Positions 15,207 to 23,630 are shown, counted from the first letter of the stretch. The stretch: DNA of 64,000 nt from an uncultured Clostridia bacterium (GCA_934281605.1 CAKQXD010000003.1:124001-188000), one strand, 5' to 3'. The notes: generated from the sequence alone by a model not told the origin. Numbers and translations: made by a program.

Positions 15207-16271
15207 TTACAGGTCCAGCTTGTAGTCGCCGTCCTTGATCTTCCCTGCTCTGCGGAGCACCTGATCGATGAGGATCGTCAGGATCGCCGGGAGCACGATC
15301 TGGATCAGAATCACCTTCCAGAGGGTGTCCAGAGTGAAGCCCATGTCGGTAAACGTCCCGATCTGACCCACCAGACCGGAAGTTCCCATACCGGCTCCCA
15401 CCGGAATGTTGGTCATCTTCAGAAGACACGTGGAGATCGGTCCCACGATGGCGCTGGCCAGCGTCGCCGGAAGCAGGATCCAAGGATTTTTAATGATGTT
15501 GGAGATCTGGAGCATGGACGTTCCAAGTCCCTGGGCCACCAGACCGCCTACGCCGTTTTCCTTATAACTGGCTACGGCGAAACCTACCATCTGCGCGCAG
15601 CATCCTACCGTCGCCGCACCTGCCGCCAGTCCCGAAAGATCCAACATGATGCAGAGGGCTGCGCTGGAAATCGGTGCAGTCAGAGCCAGTCCCACGATGA
15701 CGGAGATCACGATACCAAATACGAACGGCTGCCACTCCGTCGCCGTCATGATCAGATCACCCAGTTTCAGCATGCACCAGCCGATGGCAGGTCCGATCAG
15801 TTTAGCGCCGATGCCGCCGACGATCAGCGTTACAGCAGGCGTTACAAGGATATCCACCTTGGTTTCCTTCGATACCATCTTGCCGAATTCTGCGCCCAGC
15901 GCAACTGCCACGAAAGCTCCCGCTGGGCCGCCGGCTACGTCGATGCCAAATCCGGTCATAGTCGCACCCATCATGCCCGTTACCACGCTGGTAAACAGCA
16001 CGAGAGGCGGCGCTTTCAGGCTCCACGCCACGGCTACACCGATGGCTGCGCCCATGTATTGTTTTGCGATCCCGCCGATCTCTACGCAGAAGGCAGAAAC
16101 CGCATTGTCTCCAAATAAATTGGCCGTCTGGGTCCCCAGCGTGTCAAAAATAACACCGATCAGAAGGGAGCCGAACAGCCCCAGCGCCATGGCGGACAGG
16201 GCGTCCTGCAAGTAGCGCTTTGCCGATATTTCAATATCCTTTCGTTTCCAGAAACTTATCTTCTCTTCCAT
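15207..16271 (-). CDS. PfoR-like / PTS EIIC-type membrane protein, possible vitamin transporter
   Basis: 354 residues from the ATG at 16271 (GAGGGAAAGAC before it); the longer upstream frame is rejected because it crosses the promoter. Very hydrophobic, with about 8-10 membrane segments rich in Gly and Ala, matching the PTS_EIIC_2/PfoR family. There are no EIIA or EIIB partners, so a sugar PTS role is doubtful. The gene is divergent from niaR, and a palindrome overlaps its -35, so a nicotinate-linked transport function under NiaR control is a reasonable guess, not shown. PfoR itself was named as a toxin regulator in Clostridium perfringens. Confidence 0.75.
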   Translation of the reverse strand: MEEKISFWKRKDIEISAKRYLQDALSAMALGLFGSLLIGVIFDTLGTQTANLFGDNAVSAFCVEIGGIAKQYMGAAIGVAVAWSLKAPPLVLFTSVVTGMMGATMTGFGIDVAGGPAGAFVAVALGAEFGKMVSKETKVDILVTPAVTLIVGGIGAKLIGPAIGWCMLKLGDLIMTATEWQPFVFGIVISVIVGLALTAPISSAALCIMLDLSGLAAGAATVGCCAQMVGFAVASYKENGVGGLVAQGLGTSMLQISNIIKNPWILLPATLASAIVGPISTCLLKMTNIPVGAGMGTSGLVGQIGTFTDMGFTLDTLWKVILIQIVLPAILTILIDQVLRRAGKIKDGDYKLDL

Positions 16272-16328
16272 GTCTTTCCCTCGTATATAGTTTGTATAAA
16301 TTATAATTGTTCGATAGCGATCTTCTTG

Positions 16329-16358
16329 ATTGTAACAAAAGTCGGGATCAAGTGTCAA
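16329..16358 (-). promoter_or_regulatory. Sigma-A promoter of the PfoR-like gene
   Basis: Perfect TTGACA (16358-16353), 18-base spacer, TACAAT (16334-16329) on the minus strand, about 60 bases upstream of the start. Confidence 0.75.
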
Positions 16359-16362
16359 GACA
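16353..16362. promoter_or_regulatory. Candidate NiaR operator overlapping the -35
   Basis: TGTCAAGACA is a perfect palindrome (TGTC-NN-GACA). It covers the -35 of the PfoR-like gene and lies 14 bases upstream of the niaR -35, where a repressor could act on both. Assignment to NiaR rests on proximity. Confidence 0.45.
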
Positions 16363-16375
16363 GGAGTCTATTTAT

Positions 16376-16404
16376 TTGAATTGTCCCTCGCCTTGTGGTA
16401 AGAT
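16376..16404 (+). promoter_or_regulatory. Sigma-A promoter of niaR
   Basis: TTGAAT (16376-16381), 17-base spacer, TAAGAT (16399-16404), about 55 bases before the niaR ATG. Confidence 0.65.
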
Positions 16405-16459
16405 ATGGGGAGAAAAAATGCAGCACATCACACCGCTGCAATGAAAGGAGAAACGATCC

Positions 16460-16990
16460 ATGCATACACTGACCACAGAAGAACGGCGCAACCGTGTCAA
16501 AGAGGCGCTGCAGCAGACGGATCAGCCTGTGACCGCCTCCCATCTGGCGGAACAGTTTTCTGTCAGCCGGCAGATCATCGTCGGAGACATCGCCCTCCTG
16601 CGGGCTTCCGGATTCCAGATCCTGGCCACGCCTCGCGGCTACCTGCTGGACGCTTCTGCAAAGGACGAAGAAAAAAATCTGGGCATGATCGCATGCTGTC
16701 ATACGTCGGAGCAGCTGCGGGAAGAGCTTTATACCATCGTGGATTTCGGTGCCACAGTCGTGGACGTCACCATCGAACACGCCCTCTACGGAGAGCTTTC
16801 CGGCAAGCTGGATCTCTCCTCCCGCTACGACGTGGACGCTTTTATGGATAAAGTCGAACAGGAGAAAAACTGCGCTCCCATCAGCTCCCTCACCAATGGA
16901 GTCCACCTCCACCGGATCCGCTACCGGGACGAAGAGAGCTTCAAGCGTATTAAGGAAGCACTTCGGGAAAAGCATATTTTAATCGATTAA
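16460..16990 (+). CDS. niaR: Transcriptional repressor of niacin metabolism NiaR (HTH + 3H domain)
   Basis: 176 residues. An N-terminal HTH_11 winged helix (about 5-60, with HLAEQFSVSRQIIVGDIALL) is followed by a C-terminal 3H domain whose metal-binding histidines are visible in CCHTSEQ, IEHALYGEL and GVHLHRI. NiaR (YrxA) binds nicotinate and represses NAD synthesis and niacin transport genes. Start chosen from AAAGGAG upstream. The divergent membrane protein gene is the obvious local target. Transcription would run into the giant hairpin after 16990. Confidence 0.92.
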   Translation: MHTLTTEERRNRVKEALQQTDQPVTASHLAEQFSVSRQIIVGDIALLRASGFQILATPRGYLLDASAKDEEKNLGMIACCHTSEQLREELYTIVDFGATVVDVTIEHALYGELSGKLDLSSRYDVDAFMDKVEQEKNCAPISSLTNGVHLHRIRYRDEESFKRIKEALREKHILID

Positions 16991-17190
16991 AAAACGCTCG
17001 CAGGTCAAGAAAGACCACATTGATCGGAGCAGAGCAGATTCCGGCGAAGCGAGCCGAGAAATCAGCAGGCGTCCTATGCTGTTTGAGTACCGAAGGTACG
17101 AGTTCATAGGACTCCCTGATTTCTGTGAGCAAGCCTCAGAATCTGCCTGTGACGATCACCGGTGGTCGAAACTGACCTGCGAGTGTTTTA
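16989..17190. repeat. About 200 nt imperfect fold-back hairpin between niaR and dpaL
   Basis: Outer arms AAAACGCTCGCAGGTC (16991-17006) and GACCTGCGAGTGTTTT (17174-17189) pair with one G-U. Inward follow further paired blocks: AGACCAC/GTGGTC, GATC/GATC, CAGATTC/GAATCTG, GAGAAATCAG/CTGATTTCT, GTCCTATG/CATAGGAC and an inner GTACC-GAA-GGTAC. Unpaired stretches are of similar length on both sides, so the whole forms a rod. T runs at both ends would let it terminate niaR and dpaL, but it is far longer than needed for that. It may be a structured RNA or fold-back element. Confidence 0.75.
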
Positions 17191-17230
17191 TTTATGGTAT
17201 GATTTATGGGTTTTCTCAATCAGTCATTTC

Positions 17231-18433
17231 TTAAAAGCTGGGATACAATCCCTCCCAGACGATCTTCCGGTAGTTTTCCACGTCCGTATCTCCTTCGGTA
17301 GAGAAACAGAGTACGCGGGAGTTTTCGTCGATTTCCAGTTCTTTTCTCATATAGTCCAGGCTCTCGTTCATCATCAGTTCTGCTACGAAGCCGGCTGGTG
17401 CTGCGCCGCTTTCCCCGGACACTACCTTTGCATCACTCGCCACCGGATTGCCCAGGATCCGCATGCCCTTGGCAGCCACGTAGTCCGGCATGGAAACGAA
17501 GTGATCCGCATAGCGTCTAAGCATCTCCCATCCCAACGTGCACGGTTCGCCGCAGGCAAGTCCCGCCATGATGGTGTCCATATCTCCGCTCACCATGTGG
17601 ACCGTGCCGTCGTCTGCCTCCGCCGTGCGGAAAATGCAGTCCGCCTTGTTCGGTTCCACGATAATGATCTTCGGCTTGTTTTCTTTATAATAATCTGCAA
17701 AGAATCCTGTCACGCCGCCGGAGAGTGCCCCCACGCCTGCCTGCAGGAAGATGTGTGTCGGGCGATCATCCCCCATCTGCTGCGCCGCTTCCAGCGCCAT
17801 TGTTGTATAACCCTGCATGATCCAGGTCGGGATCTTCTCGTAGCCTTCCCATGCCGTATCCTGTACCAGCACCCAGCCGAATTCGTCCTGCCTGGAAGCT
17901 GCCAGACGAACGGCATCGTCGTAATTAAAGTCGGTAATGCTGGCTTCCGCGCCCAGCTTGCGGATATTTTCCAGACGCTCCTGCGCGCTGCCTTTCGGCA
18001 TGTATACCACCGATTTTACGCCCAGCTTCTGACACGTCCATGCCACGCCTCTGCCGTGATTTCCGTCGGTAGCCGTTACAAAGGTCATGTCCTTGATCTG
18101 TTCATGGGTCTCGTTACTCTGGAGCTTCTGCAGGCTCAGCTCACCCTCCGGGATCCCGCATTTCTCCGCCAGGTATCTGCCGATGCTGTAACTTCCGCCC
18201 AGCCCTTTGAAGGCGTTAAGTCCGAACCGGCTGCTTTCGTCCTTCACATAAAATGCTCCCAGTCCCAGACATTCAGCCAGTCCGTCCAGTTTCTTGAGTT
18301 CCGTCGGATGGTATTCTGCAAAGCTTTCGTGGTAGGCTCTCACCTTTTCGGCCTGTTTTTCGCCGTAGATTTCCGCCGGTGTATAGTCATTGCTCAGGTG
18401 ACGGTTGGTTACCTGCTTGATAGTCTCATTCAT
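17231..18433 (-). CDS. dpaL: Diaminopropionate ammonia-lyase
   Basis: 400 residues, standard for DpaL/YgeX. A PLP enzyme of the tryptophan-synthase-beta fold that converts 2,3-diaminopropionate to pyruvate and two ammonia. The PLP lysine is in NAFKGLGGSYSIGRYL (about residue 77), the phosphate-binding loop is downstream, and TDGNHGRGVAW is typical of the family. A start with GGAGGG upstream is clear. It stands alone, divergent from a GntR/FCD regulator, with a palindrome over its -10; regulation by that protein is likely. In enterobacteria ygeX belongs to a nitrogen-scavenging cluster, which suits the pyrimidine genes 4 kb away. Confidence 0.92.
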   Translation of the reverse strand: MNETIKQVTNRHLSNDYTPAEIYGEKQAEKVRAYHESFAEYHPTELKKLDGLAECLGLGAFYVKDESSRFGLNAFKGLGGSYSIGRYLAEKCGIPEGELSLQKLQSNETHEQIKDMTFVTATDGNHGRGVAWTCQKLGVKSVVYMPKGSAQERLENIRKLGAEASITDFNYDDAVRLAASRQDEFGWVLVQDTAWEGYEKIPTWIMQGYTTMALEAAQQMGDDRPTHIFLQAGVGALSGGVTGFFADYYKENKPKIIIVEPNKADCIFRTAEADDGTVHMVSGDMDTIMAGLACGEPCTLGWEMLRRYADHFVSMPDYVAAKGMRILGNPVASDAKVVSGESGAAPAGFVAELMMNESLDYMRKELEIDENSRVLCFSTEGDTDVENYRKIVWEGLYPSF

Positions 18434-18471
18434 AGTATTCCCTCCTGATCCGTCATGGGTTTTCTTTGCTA

Positions 18472-18514
18472 TATGCGATATATTGTATTATACATTATAT
18501 TTATGATTCGTCAA
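18472..18514 (-). promoter_or_regulatory. dpaL promoter with operator-like palindrome over the -10
   Basis: TTGACG (18514-18509), 16-base spacer, TATAAT (18492-18487) on the minus strand. The 11-base perfect palindrome TGTATTATACA (18484-18494) covers the -10. Immediately downstream is one copy of TATGCGATATATTGTA (18472-18487), repeated at 18595-18610. TGTAT/ATACA half-sites are typical for GntR regulators of the FCD type. Confidence 0.65.
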
Positions 18515-18594
18515 TATACTTTTGTGATTTAGTCGTTAATATCCTGTAATTTCAACATTTTATATTATACATTTCTATATTTCTCAACTTATTG

Positions 18595-18610
18595 TATGCG
18601 ATATATTGCA
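18595..18610 (+). promoter_or_regulatory. Second copy of the dpaL-gntR intergenic repeat
   Basis: TATGCGATATATTGCA matches 15 of 16 bases of the copy at 18472-18487, same orientation, 123 bp away and 56 bases before the gntR ATG. One copy by each gene suggests shared control, including autoregulation. Confidence 0.5.
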
Positions 18611-18665
18611 AAATCATTTGCCATCATATATACTACAGTTATCACGAACAAAGGAGACTTTTATC

Positions 18666-19319
18666 ATGCCGATCCCAGTGAAAACACCTCTGGAAAAACA
18701 GAAAACAGCCAAGGAACGCATTTACATCCAGCTGCGGGAATGGATCATCAACGGAACCCTGCAGCCGGAAGAAAAAATATCCGATCAGGAGATCTCCCAG
18801 TATTTTTCCGTCAGCCGGACCCCTGCCCGCGAGGCCATCCAGATGCTGGCAGATCAAAAATTAGTGGAGATCTATCCCGGTAAGGAAACACGCATCGCGC
18901 CCGTCAACCTGGAGGAAGCATCTTCCCACTACCGCATGATGGCGGAGCTTCATGCTCTGGCGGTGGAATTCGCCTGGCCTCATCTGACCGGGGAGCATAT
19001 CACAGCGCTGGAGAAAATCAACCAGCTGTTCACGGCCGCTGTCCACGCCAAAAACATTTCCGAAGCCAAGCGGTTCGACAGCCAGTTCCACCAGCTCTTT
19101 CTCACTCTGGCCAATAATCACTTTCTCAGCGAATTCACCGGCATCTTAAACAGCCACATCCAGCGCATCGAAAACATCTATTTTCAGCAGCTGGATATCG
19201 CCACCTTTGAATCTCACGACGGTATTCTGAAGGCACTGAGAGATCAGAATCTAGAAGCTGCCAAAAGCGCCGTCCGGGAGAACTGGCTTCATACTTTGCA
19301 GGAGATCCATCTGCCCTGA
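18666..19319 (+). CDS. GntR-family transcriptional regulator (FCD domain)
   Basis: 217 residues from the ATG at 18666 (AAGGAGA upstream); a start 20 codons earlier lacks a ribosome-binding site. N-terminal winged helix (about 10-75) with ISQYFSVSRTPAREAIQMLA as recognition region, followed by a helical FCD ligand domain whose HLTGEH, FDSQFHQLF and SHDGILKAL segments supply the metal-binding Asp/His positions. FCD regulators sense small organic acids or amino acids. Divergence from dpaL and paired repeats in the gap make dpaL its likely target; the ligand is unknown. Confidence 0.9.
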   Translation: MPIPVKTPLEKQKTAKERIYIQLREWIINGTLQPEEKISDQEISQYFSVSRTPAREAIQMLADQKLVEIYPGKETRIAPVNLEEASSHYRMMAELHALAVEFAWPHLTGEHITALEKINQLFTAAVHAKNISEAKRFDSQFHQLFLTLANNHFLSEFTGILNSHIQRIENIYFQQLDIATFESHDGILKALRDQNLEAAKSAVRENWLHTLQEIHLP

Positions 19320-19365
19320 GGCGAACTCTTTGCAGAAAAAAACGCCCGGCGAACTCTTTGCAGAA
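19320..19365 (+). repeat. Tandem 18-bp direct repeat containing the CTTTGCAGA motif
   Basis: GGCGAACTCTTTGCAGAA occurs at 19320-19337 and again at 19348-19365, directly after the gntR stop. A shortened relative (GAGAACTCTTTGCAAAAG) is near 28726. These are part of the window-wide TCTGCAAAG family. Confidence 0.8.
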
Positions 19366-19380
19366 TAAAAAACAGCACTC

Positions 19381-19411
19381 AAAAAGGATGCACGTTCATG
19401 CATCCTTTTTC
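19381..19411. terminator. Bidirectional terminator between gntR and hom
   Basis: AAAAAGGATGCA (19381-19392), six-base loop, TGCATCCTTTTT (19399-19410): a perfect stem with A/T flanks for both convergent genes. Confidence 0.9.
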
Positions 19412-19430
19412 GCAATCATTTTATTTATTC

Positions 19431-20465
19431 CTATTTCAGATCCTCTACTACAGACAACAGGTCGGAGAAGATTCCGTAGCCTGCCTGGTCTACTTCCGGA
19501 GACTCGGTCATGATGGTCAGAGTTCCCATGAGATCCGTAGTCAGGGATACCATCAGGGACGTTCCCGTTACAGCTGCAAAACTGTTCATCTTGTTGACTT
19601 CTTCCGGAGCGACTTTCAGTATCACTTCGCCGTTCTTGCGGTATGCTCTGCAGATCAGCTTATACACGTTACCGCGCGCTGCCGCTTCCTCAACCATTTC
19701 CTTTGTGATATCCTCAATACCAGTCGTATCCACATCGTCCGGCGTCACATCGGCGTCCATAACGACATTGGCCAGAGCCGCCAGCTTAGCTGCAGCTTCA
19801 GCACCCTCTACATCGTATTTCGGATTGGCTTCGATAAAGCCTCTCTTCTTGCTTTCGCTTACGATGTCCTTGATTTCCTTACCCTGCTCGATTCCCTGCA
19901 GGATATAGTTTGTCGTACTGTTGAGGATTCCTCTGATTTCCTCGATTTCACACATCTTCAGACTCTCGCGGATCAGGCTGAACAGCGGTGCTCCGTCCAT
20001 AACGGTGGATTCAAAGAGCAGCTTGCAGTTGTTTGCCTTCGCCAGTTCGTCCAGTTCTTTATAGTGCCATGCCAGCGGCCCCTTGTTGGCGCAGATGACA
20101 TGCTTGCCGCGTTTAAGAGCTGTCTTGATGTGATCCGTAGCCACCTGACCGTTGTTCATGTCCAGCGGCGTCATTTCGATCAGTACATCGTAATCCACAG
20201 CCTCTGCAATTTCCAGAGATGTTTGATGCAATACGGTTTTGTGCTGATTCGGGAACACTCCGGTTTCTTCCACTGTGTTAAGTATTCTCTGCAGATCGAT
20301 GCCCCATGCATCTACCAGATTTCCTCTTGTTTTCGTAGTAATAGCAACGACATTGACAGTAGTTTCATATTCTTTTTCGATCTGTTCTTTCTTCTCGAGA
20401 AGGATCCTCGCAAAAGACTGTCCCAGACTGCCAAATCCGACTAACGCGACATTCAATTTTTTCAT
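19431..20465 (-). CDS. hom: Homoserine dehydrogenase (no ACT domain)
   Basis: 344 residues from the ATG at 20465 (AAGGAGAGG before it). NAD(P)-binding motif VALVGFGSLGQSFA at the N-terminus; the catalytic-domain signature is partly visible in VICANKGPLAW, GILNSTTNYIL and NPKYDVEGAEAAAKLAALAN. It reduces aspartate semialdehyde to homoserine for threonine/methionine, or runs in reverse in catabolism. It lacks the C-terminal ACT domain used for threonine feedback. No thrB/thrC nearby, so its pathway role here is open. Monocistronic. Confidence 0.9.
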   Translation of the reverse strand: MKKLNVALVGFGSLGQSFARILLEKKEQIEKEYETTVNVVAITTKTRGNLVDAWGIDLQRILNTVEETGVFPNQHKTVLHQTSLEIAEAVDYDVLIEMTPLDMNNGQVATDHIKTALKRGKHVICANKGPLAWHYKELDELAKANNCKLLFESTVMDGAPLFSLIRESLKMCEIEEIRGILNSTTNYILQGIEQGKEIKDIVSESKKRGFIEANPKYDVEGAEAAAKLAALANVVMDADVTPDDVDTTGIEDITKEMVEEAAARGNVYKLICRAYRKNGEVILKVAPEEVNKMNSFAAVTGTSLMVSLTTDLMGTLTIMTESPEVDQAGYGIFSDLLSVVEDLK

Positions 20466-20537
20466 AAACTCGACCTCTCCTTGCTGGCCGCCACCGACCA
20501 TGCGAACTTACTATAAATTTAATATAATTTCACTCTC

Positions 20538-20566
20538 ATTATAGTTTTTTTTATTTATTTATGCAA
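20538..20566 (-). promoter_or_regulatory. Sigma-A promoter of hom
   Basis: TTGCAT (20566-20561), 17-base A/T-rich spacer, TATAAT (20543-20538) on the minus strand. The -35 lies inside the last codons of the upstream metallo-hydrolase gene. Confidence 0.8.
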
Positions 20567-22235
20567 GTCCTTCCGACTGGTTTTTATCGCGATCTTCTTC
20601 GTTGATAACAGCACCCAGATTGATGGTGGATTTCTCCAGTTCCATAACCAGATTGTTGATTTTTGTCATCTTTTCAGAGGAAATATCCTTGCCCACCGCC
20701 AGCTTGGCGTTGTAGAGAATATCTTCGATCCGGCTATGAATATCGGTCAAAGTATCCTGCGTATTGCTGATGATTTCTTCTTCCAGGCCGTCGTTTTCGA
20801 TGATCTGAGTATCGACGATTTCATCCTTTTCCAGGGTGAATTCCGACGGTTCTGTCACGACGATCGGATCATATCCCAGCTTTTCTTTTACGGTGTATGC
20901 AAAGGCTTTTTTAGACTCTTCCTCGCCGTGTACAAGGAATACGTGTTTCGGCACTTTCTGGAATCCGCTGAGCCATGCCAGCAGGCCATCCTTGTCCGCG
21001 TGTCCGGAGAAGCCTTCCAGATTGTGGATCTGAGCGTTGACCCGGATGTTTTCTCCAAACAAAGTAACTTCCTTGGCGCCGTCCAGCAGCATTCTTCCCA
21101 GGGTTCCTTCCGCCTGGTATCCAACAAAGATGATGCTGGATTTCCGGTTCCAGAGATTGTGTTTCAGGTGATGACGGATCCGTCCCGCATCGCACATACC
21201 GCTGGCAGAAATGATCACTTTCGGCGTCGGATCAGTATTGAGCCACATGGACTCCTGGCTGGTTCTCGTAAACTTGAGATTTTTGAAATCCAGCGGATTA
21301 TCGCCCTTTGTGATGTATGCCTTGGTTTCATCATCAAAAACCTGAGCATTTCTCTTGAACACTTCCGTAGCCGTGGTGGCCATCGGACTGTCCACATATA
21401 CCATCAGATTTTCAAAATCCTTACGGTACTCGCTGTCGCTGTCGTACACCCTGTTCAGCTCGTAGATCAGCTCCTGGGTTCTTCCTACTGCAAAGGACGG
21501 AATAACGGTCGTTCCGCCCCGCTTCGCCGTCTCACGGATGATATCCATCAGCTTGGTAACGTCCAGGGAATTGGATGGATGCACCCGGTTGCCGTATGTA
21601 GTCTCCATGATGACATAATCAGCTTTTTTGATGATGGTCGGATCCCTCAGGATCGGACGGTCCATAACACCCAGATCGCCGGAAAATACGATCTTGGAAG
21701 TCTGGCCTTCCTCGGTGATCCAGAGCTCTGTGATGGCAGAACCCAGGATGTGTCCCGCATCATTGAAAACGAATTTCATCTCATCGTTGAGTTCGATCAG
21801 CTGATCGTAGAGAACCGGCTTAATGAATTTCAGGGAATCCACCGCATCATTAAAAGTATAGAGCGGCTCTACTGCCGGACGACCGGCACGCTCGTTCTTT
21901 CTGTTTTTCCATTCCGCTTCCTTTTCGTGGATGTAGCCGCTATCCTTCAGCATAACATCTACCAGATCTGCCGTTGCATCCGTGCAATAAATGTCACCCT
22001 TAAATCCTCTCTTGACCAGAAGCGGGATCCGTCCGCAATGATCGATGTGGGCGTGACTTAAGATCATATAATCGATTTCGGCCGGATCGAACGGAAACGG
22101 CTCATAATTCATAGCTTCCCTGGTTTTTCCTCCCTGGAATTGTCCGCAGTCCAGCAGGATCTTATGCTTTTCTGTTGTGATCAGGTGGCAGGAACCTGTG
22201 ACACCGGTTGCTGCTCCGCAAAACTGTATTTTCAT
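20559..22235 (-). CDS. Metallo-beta-lactamase/beta-CASP RNA-processing exonuclease (CPSF/Ysh1-like)
   Basis: 558 residues. The metal-binding motif SHAHIDHCGRIP is near residues 60-71, with further ligands in DAGHILGSA and SGHADKDGL. The beta-CASP insert (METTYGNRVHP ... SPMATTATEVFKRN) and ASGMCDAGRI mark the CPSF73-like nuclease branch. Such bacterial proteins are predicted RNases; some act on structured RNA. The acidic helical C-terminal ~100 residues go beyond the shorter ~460-residue members. It has its own promoter and a GAGGGAGG ribosome-binding site. Confidence 0.88.
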   Translation of the reverse strand: MKIQFCGAATGVTGSCHLITTEKHKILLDCGQFQGGKTREAMNYEPFPFDPAEIDYMILSHAHIDHCGRIPLLVKRGFKGDIYCTDATADLVDVMLKDSGYIHEKEAEWKNRKNERAGRPAVEPLYTFNDAVDSLKFIKPVLYDQLIELNDEMKFVFNDAGHILGSAITELWITEEGQTSKIVFSGDLGVMDRPILRDPTIIKKADYVIMETTYGNRVHPSNSLDVTKLMDIIRETAKRGGTTVIPSFAVGRTQELIYELNRVYDSDSEYRKDFENLMVYVDSPMATTATEVFKRNAQVFDDETKAYITKGDNPLDFKNLKFTRTSQESMWLNTDPTPKVIISASGMCDAGRIRHHLKHNLWNRKSSIIFVGYQAEGTLGRMLLDGAKEVTLFGENIRVNAQIHNLEGFSGHADKDGLLAWLSGFQKVPKHVFLVHGEEESKKAFAYTVKEKLGYDPIVVTEPSEFTLEKDEIVDTQIIENDGLEEEIISNTQDTLTDIHSRIEDILYNAKLAVGKDISSEKMTKINNLVMELEKSTINLGAVINEEDRDKNQSEGLA

Positions 22236-22283
22236 ATAGCGACCTCCCTCTAAGAGTTATCTATAATATTTTCTGATAATTCT

Positions 22284-22312
22284 ATTATATCAAACTGCCA
22301 AAAAATAGTAAA
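22284..22312 (-). promoter_or_regulatory. Sigma-A promoter of the beta-CASP gene
   Basis: TTTACT (22312-22307), 17-base spacer, TATAAT (22289-22284) on the minus strand; the -35 overlaps the tail of the preA terminator. Confidence 0.6.
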
Positions 22313-22342
22313 GAGACCGCTGCAAATACAGCGGTCTCTTTT
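22308..22342 (-). terminator. Intrinsic terminator of preT-preA
   Basis: AAAGAGACCGCTG, five-base loop, CAGCGGTCTCTTT on the minus strand, followed by ACTATTTTTT. It ends the pyrimidine-degradation transcript. Confidence 0.85.
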
Positions 22343-22375
22343 ATGAAGTAAGCCTAAGTGTAGTTTTTTAGCTTA

Positions 22376-23629
22376 TTATTCGTAGTGATGCTTCAGAGCG
22401 ATATCAACGTGCTCTCTGCCTTCCTTCCACTTGATTTCTCCCGGAGTGATGCATTCCTGTACAGGGCATACATTCAGGCACAGGTGGCAGCCAACGCAGT
22501 TGTCGTTGAGCTCTGGTCTTCTCTTTTCTGCATTCCAGTCGATAGCCTGGTGAGCAGCATCGTAGCAGGAGATGTAGCATCTTCCGCATCCGAGGCACTT
22601 TTCATCGCTGAAGTTCGGCAGGATCTTGAAGTCTCTGTTCAGATCTTCAGCCGGAACGATGTTCTTCAGTGCGCATCCGATGAATTCATCCAGCTTGTTG
22701 TAGCCTCTTTCTTCCATGAAGTGCATCAGGCCGGATGCCATATCTTCTACGATTCTGTAACCGTACTGCATGATAGCAGTTGTAACCTGCAGGTTCTTAC
22801 AACCCAGAGCCAGGAATTCAGCAGCATCTCTCCAAGTTTCGATACCACCGATACCGGACAGGTCTCTCTTACCTACGATTTCGTCCTGCAGCAGATTTGT
22901 AACAAATCTCAGGGCGATCGGCTTAACTGCAGCTCCGGAGTAACCGGAAATGGAGGATTTACCATTTACTACAGGCATAGCCGTCATATTTTCAAAGTCG
23001 ATGTTCGTAATGGACTTGATGGTGTTGATCGTGGATACACCAGCAGCTCCGCCTTCCAGAGCAGCTCTTGCCGGAACTTCCATCGAAGTGATGTTCGGAG
23101 TCATCTTAGCGATGAAAGGAATCTTAGTCTGGCTTGTTACTGCTTCGCAGTACTTCTTAACCAGTTCCGGATTTGTACCAACGTCGGAACCCATAGCGTG
23201 GCTTGTCATCTGCGGACAGGAGAAGTTACCTTCAATCAGAGGGCATCCCAGTTCGTCACACATCTTAGCCAGCTGTTTCCATTCTTCTTCGCTGGAACCC
23301 ATGATGGAAGCTACCATAACGTGGTCAGGATAGTCTCTCATGAGTTTGTACATGTTTTCAAAGTTAACTTCTGTCGGTTTGTCGGAAATCTGTTCCATGT
23401 TTTTGAAACCAAGCCAAGGAAGTCCTTCCTTGTTTGTCTGGTCGAATCTTGGGGAACATTCGTCGGCTACGAAGATACCAACTGTCTTGTACATAACGCC
23501 GCCCCAACCTGTTTCAAAGCACTTAGCAACCATTTCGTAGTTGCTTCCTACCGGTGAAGAGGAAAGGAAGAACGGATTCTGACATTTAACACCTAAATAT
23601 TCTACGGATAAATCTTTCTTAACTGCCAT
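22376..23629 (-). CDS. preA: Dihydropyrimidine dehydrogenase, subunit PreA
   Basis: 417 residues. The FMN-containing TIM-barrel (about 1-310) carries the catalytic cysteine in NFSCPQM. The C-terminal ferredoxin domain holds two 4Fe-4S sets: CLGCGRCYISCYDAAHQAI and CVGCHLCLNVCPVQEC. With PreT it reduces uracil/thymine to the dihydro forms using NAD(P)H. Ala, Thr and Asn codons are strongly skewed relative to most of the window (GCA/GCT and AAC preferred), as expected for heavily expressed genes. It begins one base after the preT stop and ends at a strong terminator. Confidence 0.95.
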   Translation of the reverse strand: MAVKKDLSVEYLGVKCQNPFFLSSSPVGSNYEMVAKCFETGWGGVMYKTVGIFVADECSPRFDQTNKEGLPWLGFKNMEQISDKPTEVNFENMYKLMRDYPDHVMVASIMGSSEEEWKQLAKMCDELGCPLIEGNFSCPQMTSHAMGSDVGTNPELVKKYCEAVTSQTKIPFIAKMTPNITSMEVPARAALEGGAAGVSTINTIKSITNIDFENMTAMPVVNGKSSISGYSGAAVKPIALRFVTNLLQDEIVGKRDLSGIGGIETWRDAAEFLALGCKNLQVTTAIMQYGYRIVEDMASGLMHFMEERGYNKLDEFIGCALKNIVPAEDLNRDFKILPNFSDEKCLGCGRCYISCYDAAHQAIDWNAEKRRPELNDNCVGCHLCLNVCPVQECITPGEIKWKEGREHVDIALKHHYE

Positions 23630-23630
23630 T

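Noticed and set aside
17162..18448. 428-codon open frame opposite dpaL
   Set aside because: DpaL is full length with all PLP motifs; the plus frame begins in the hairpin region and resembles nothing known.
20736..22061. 441-codon open frame opposite the beta-CASP gene
   Set aside because: Antisense shadow of a gene with intact metal-binding motifs.
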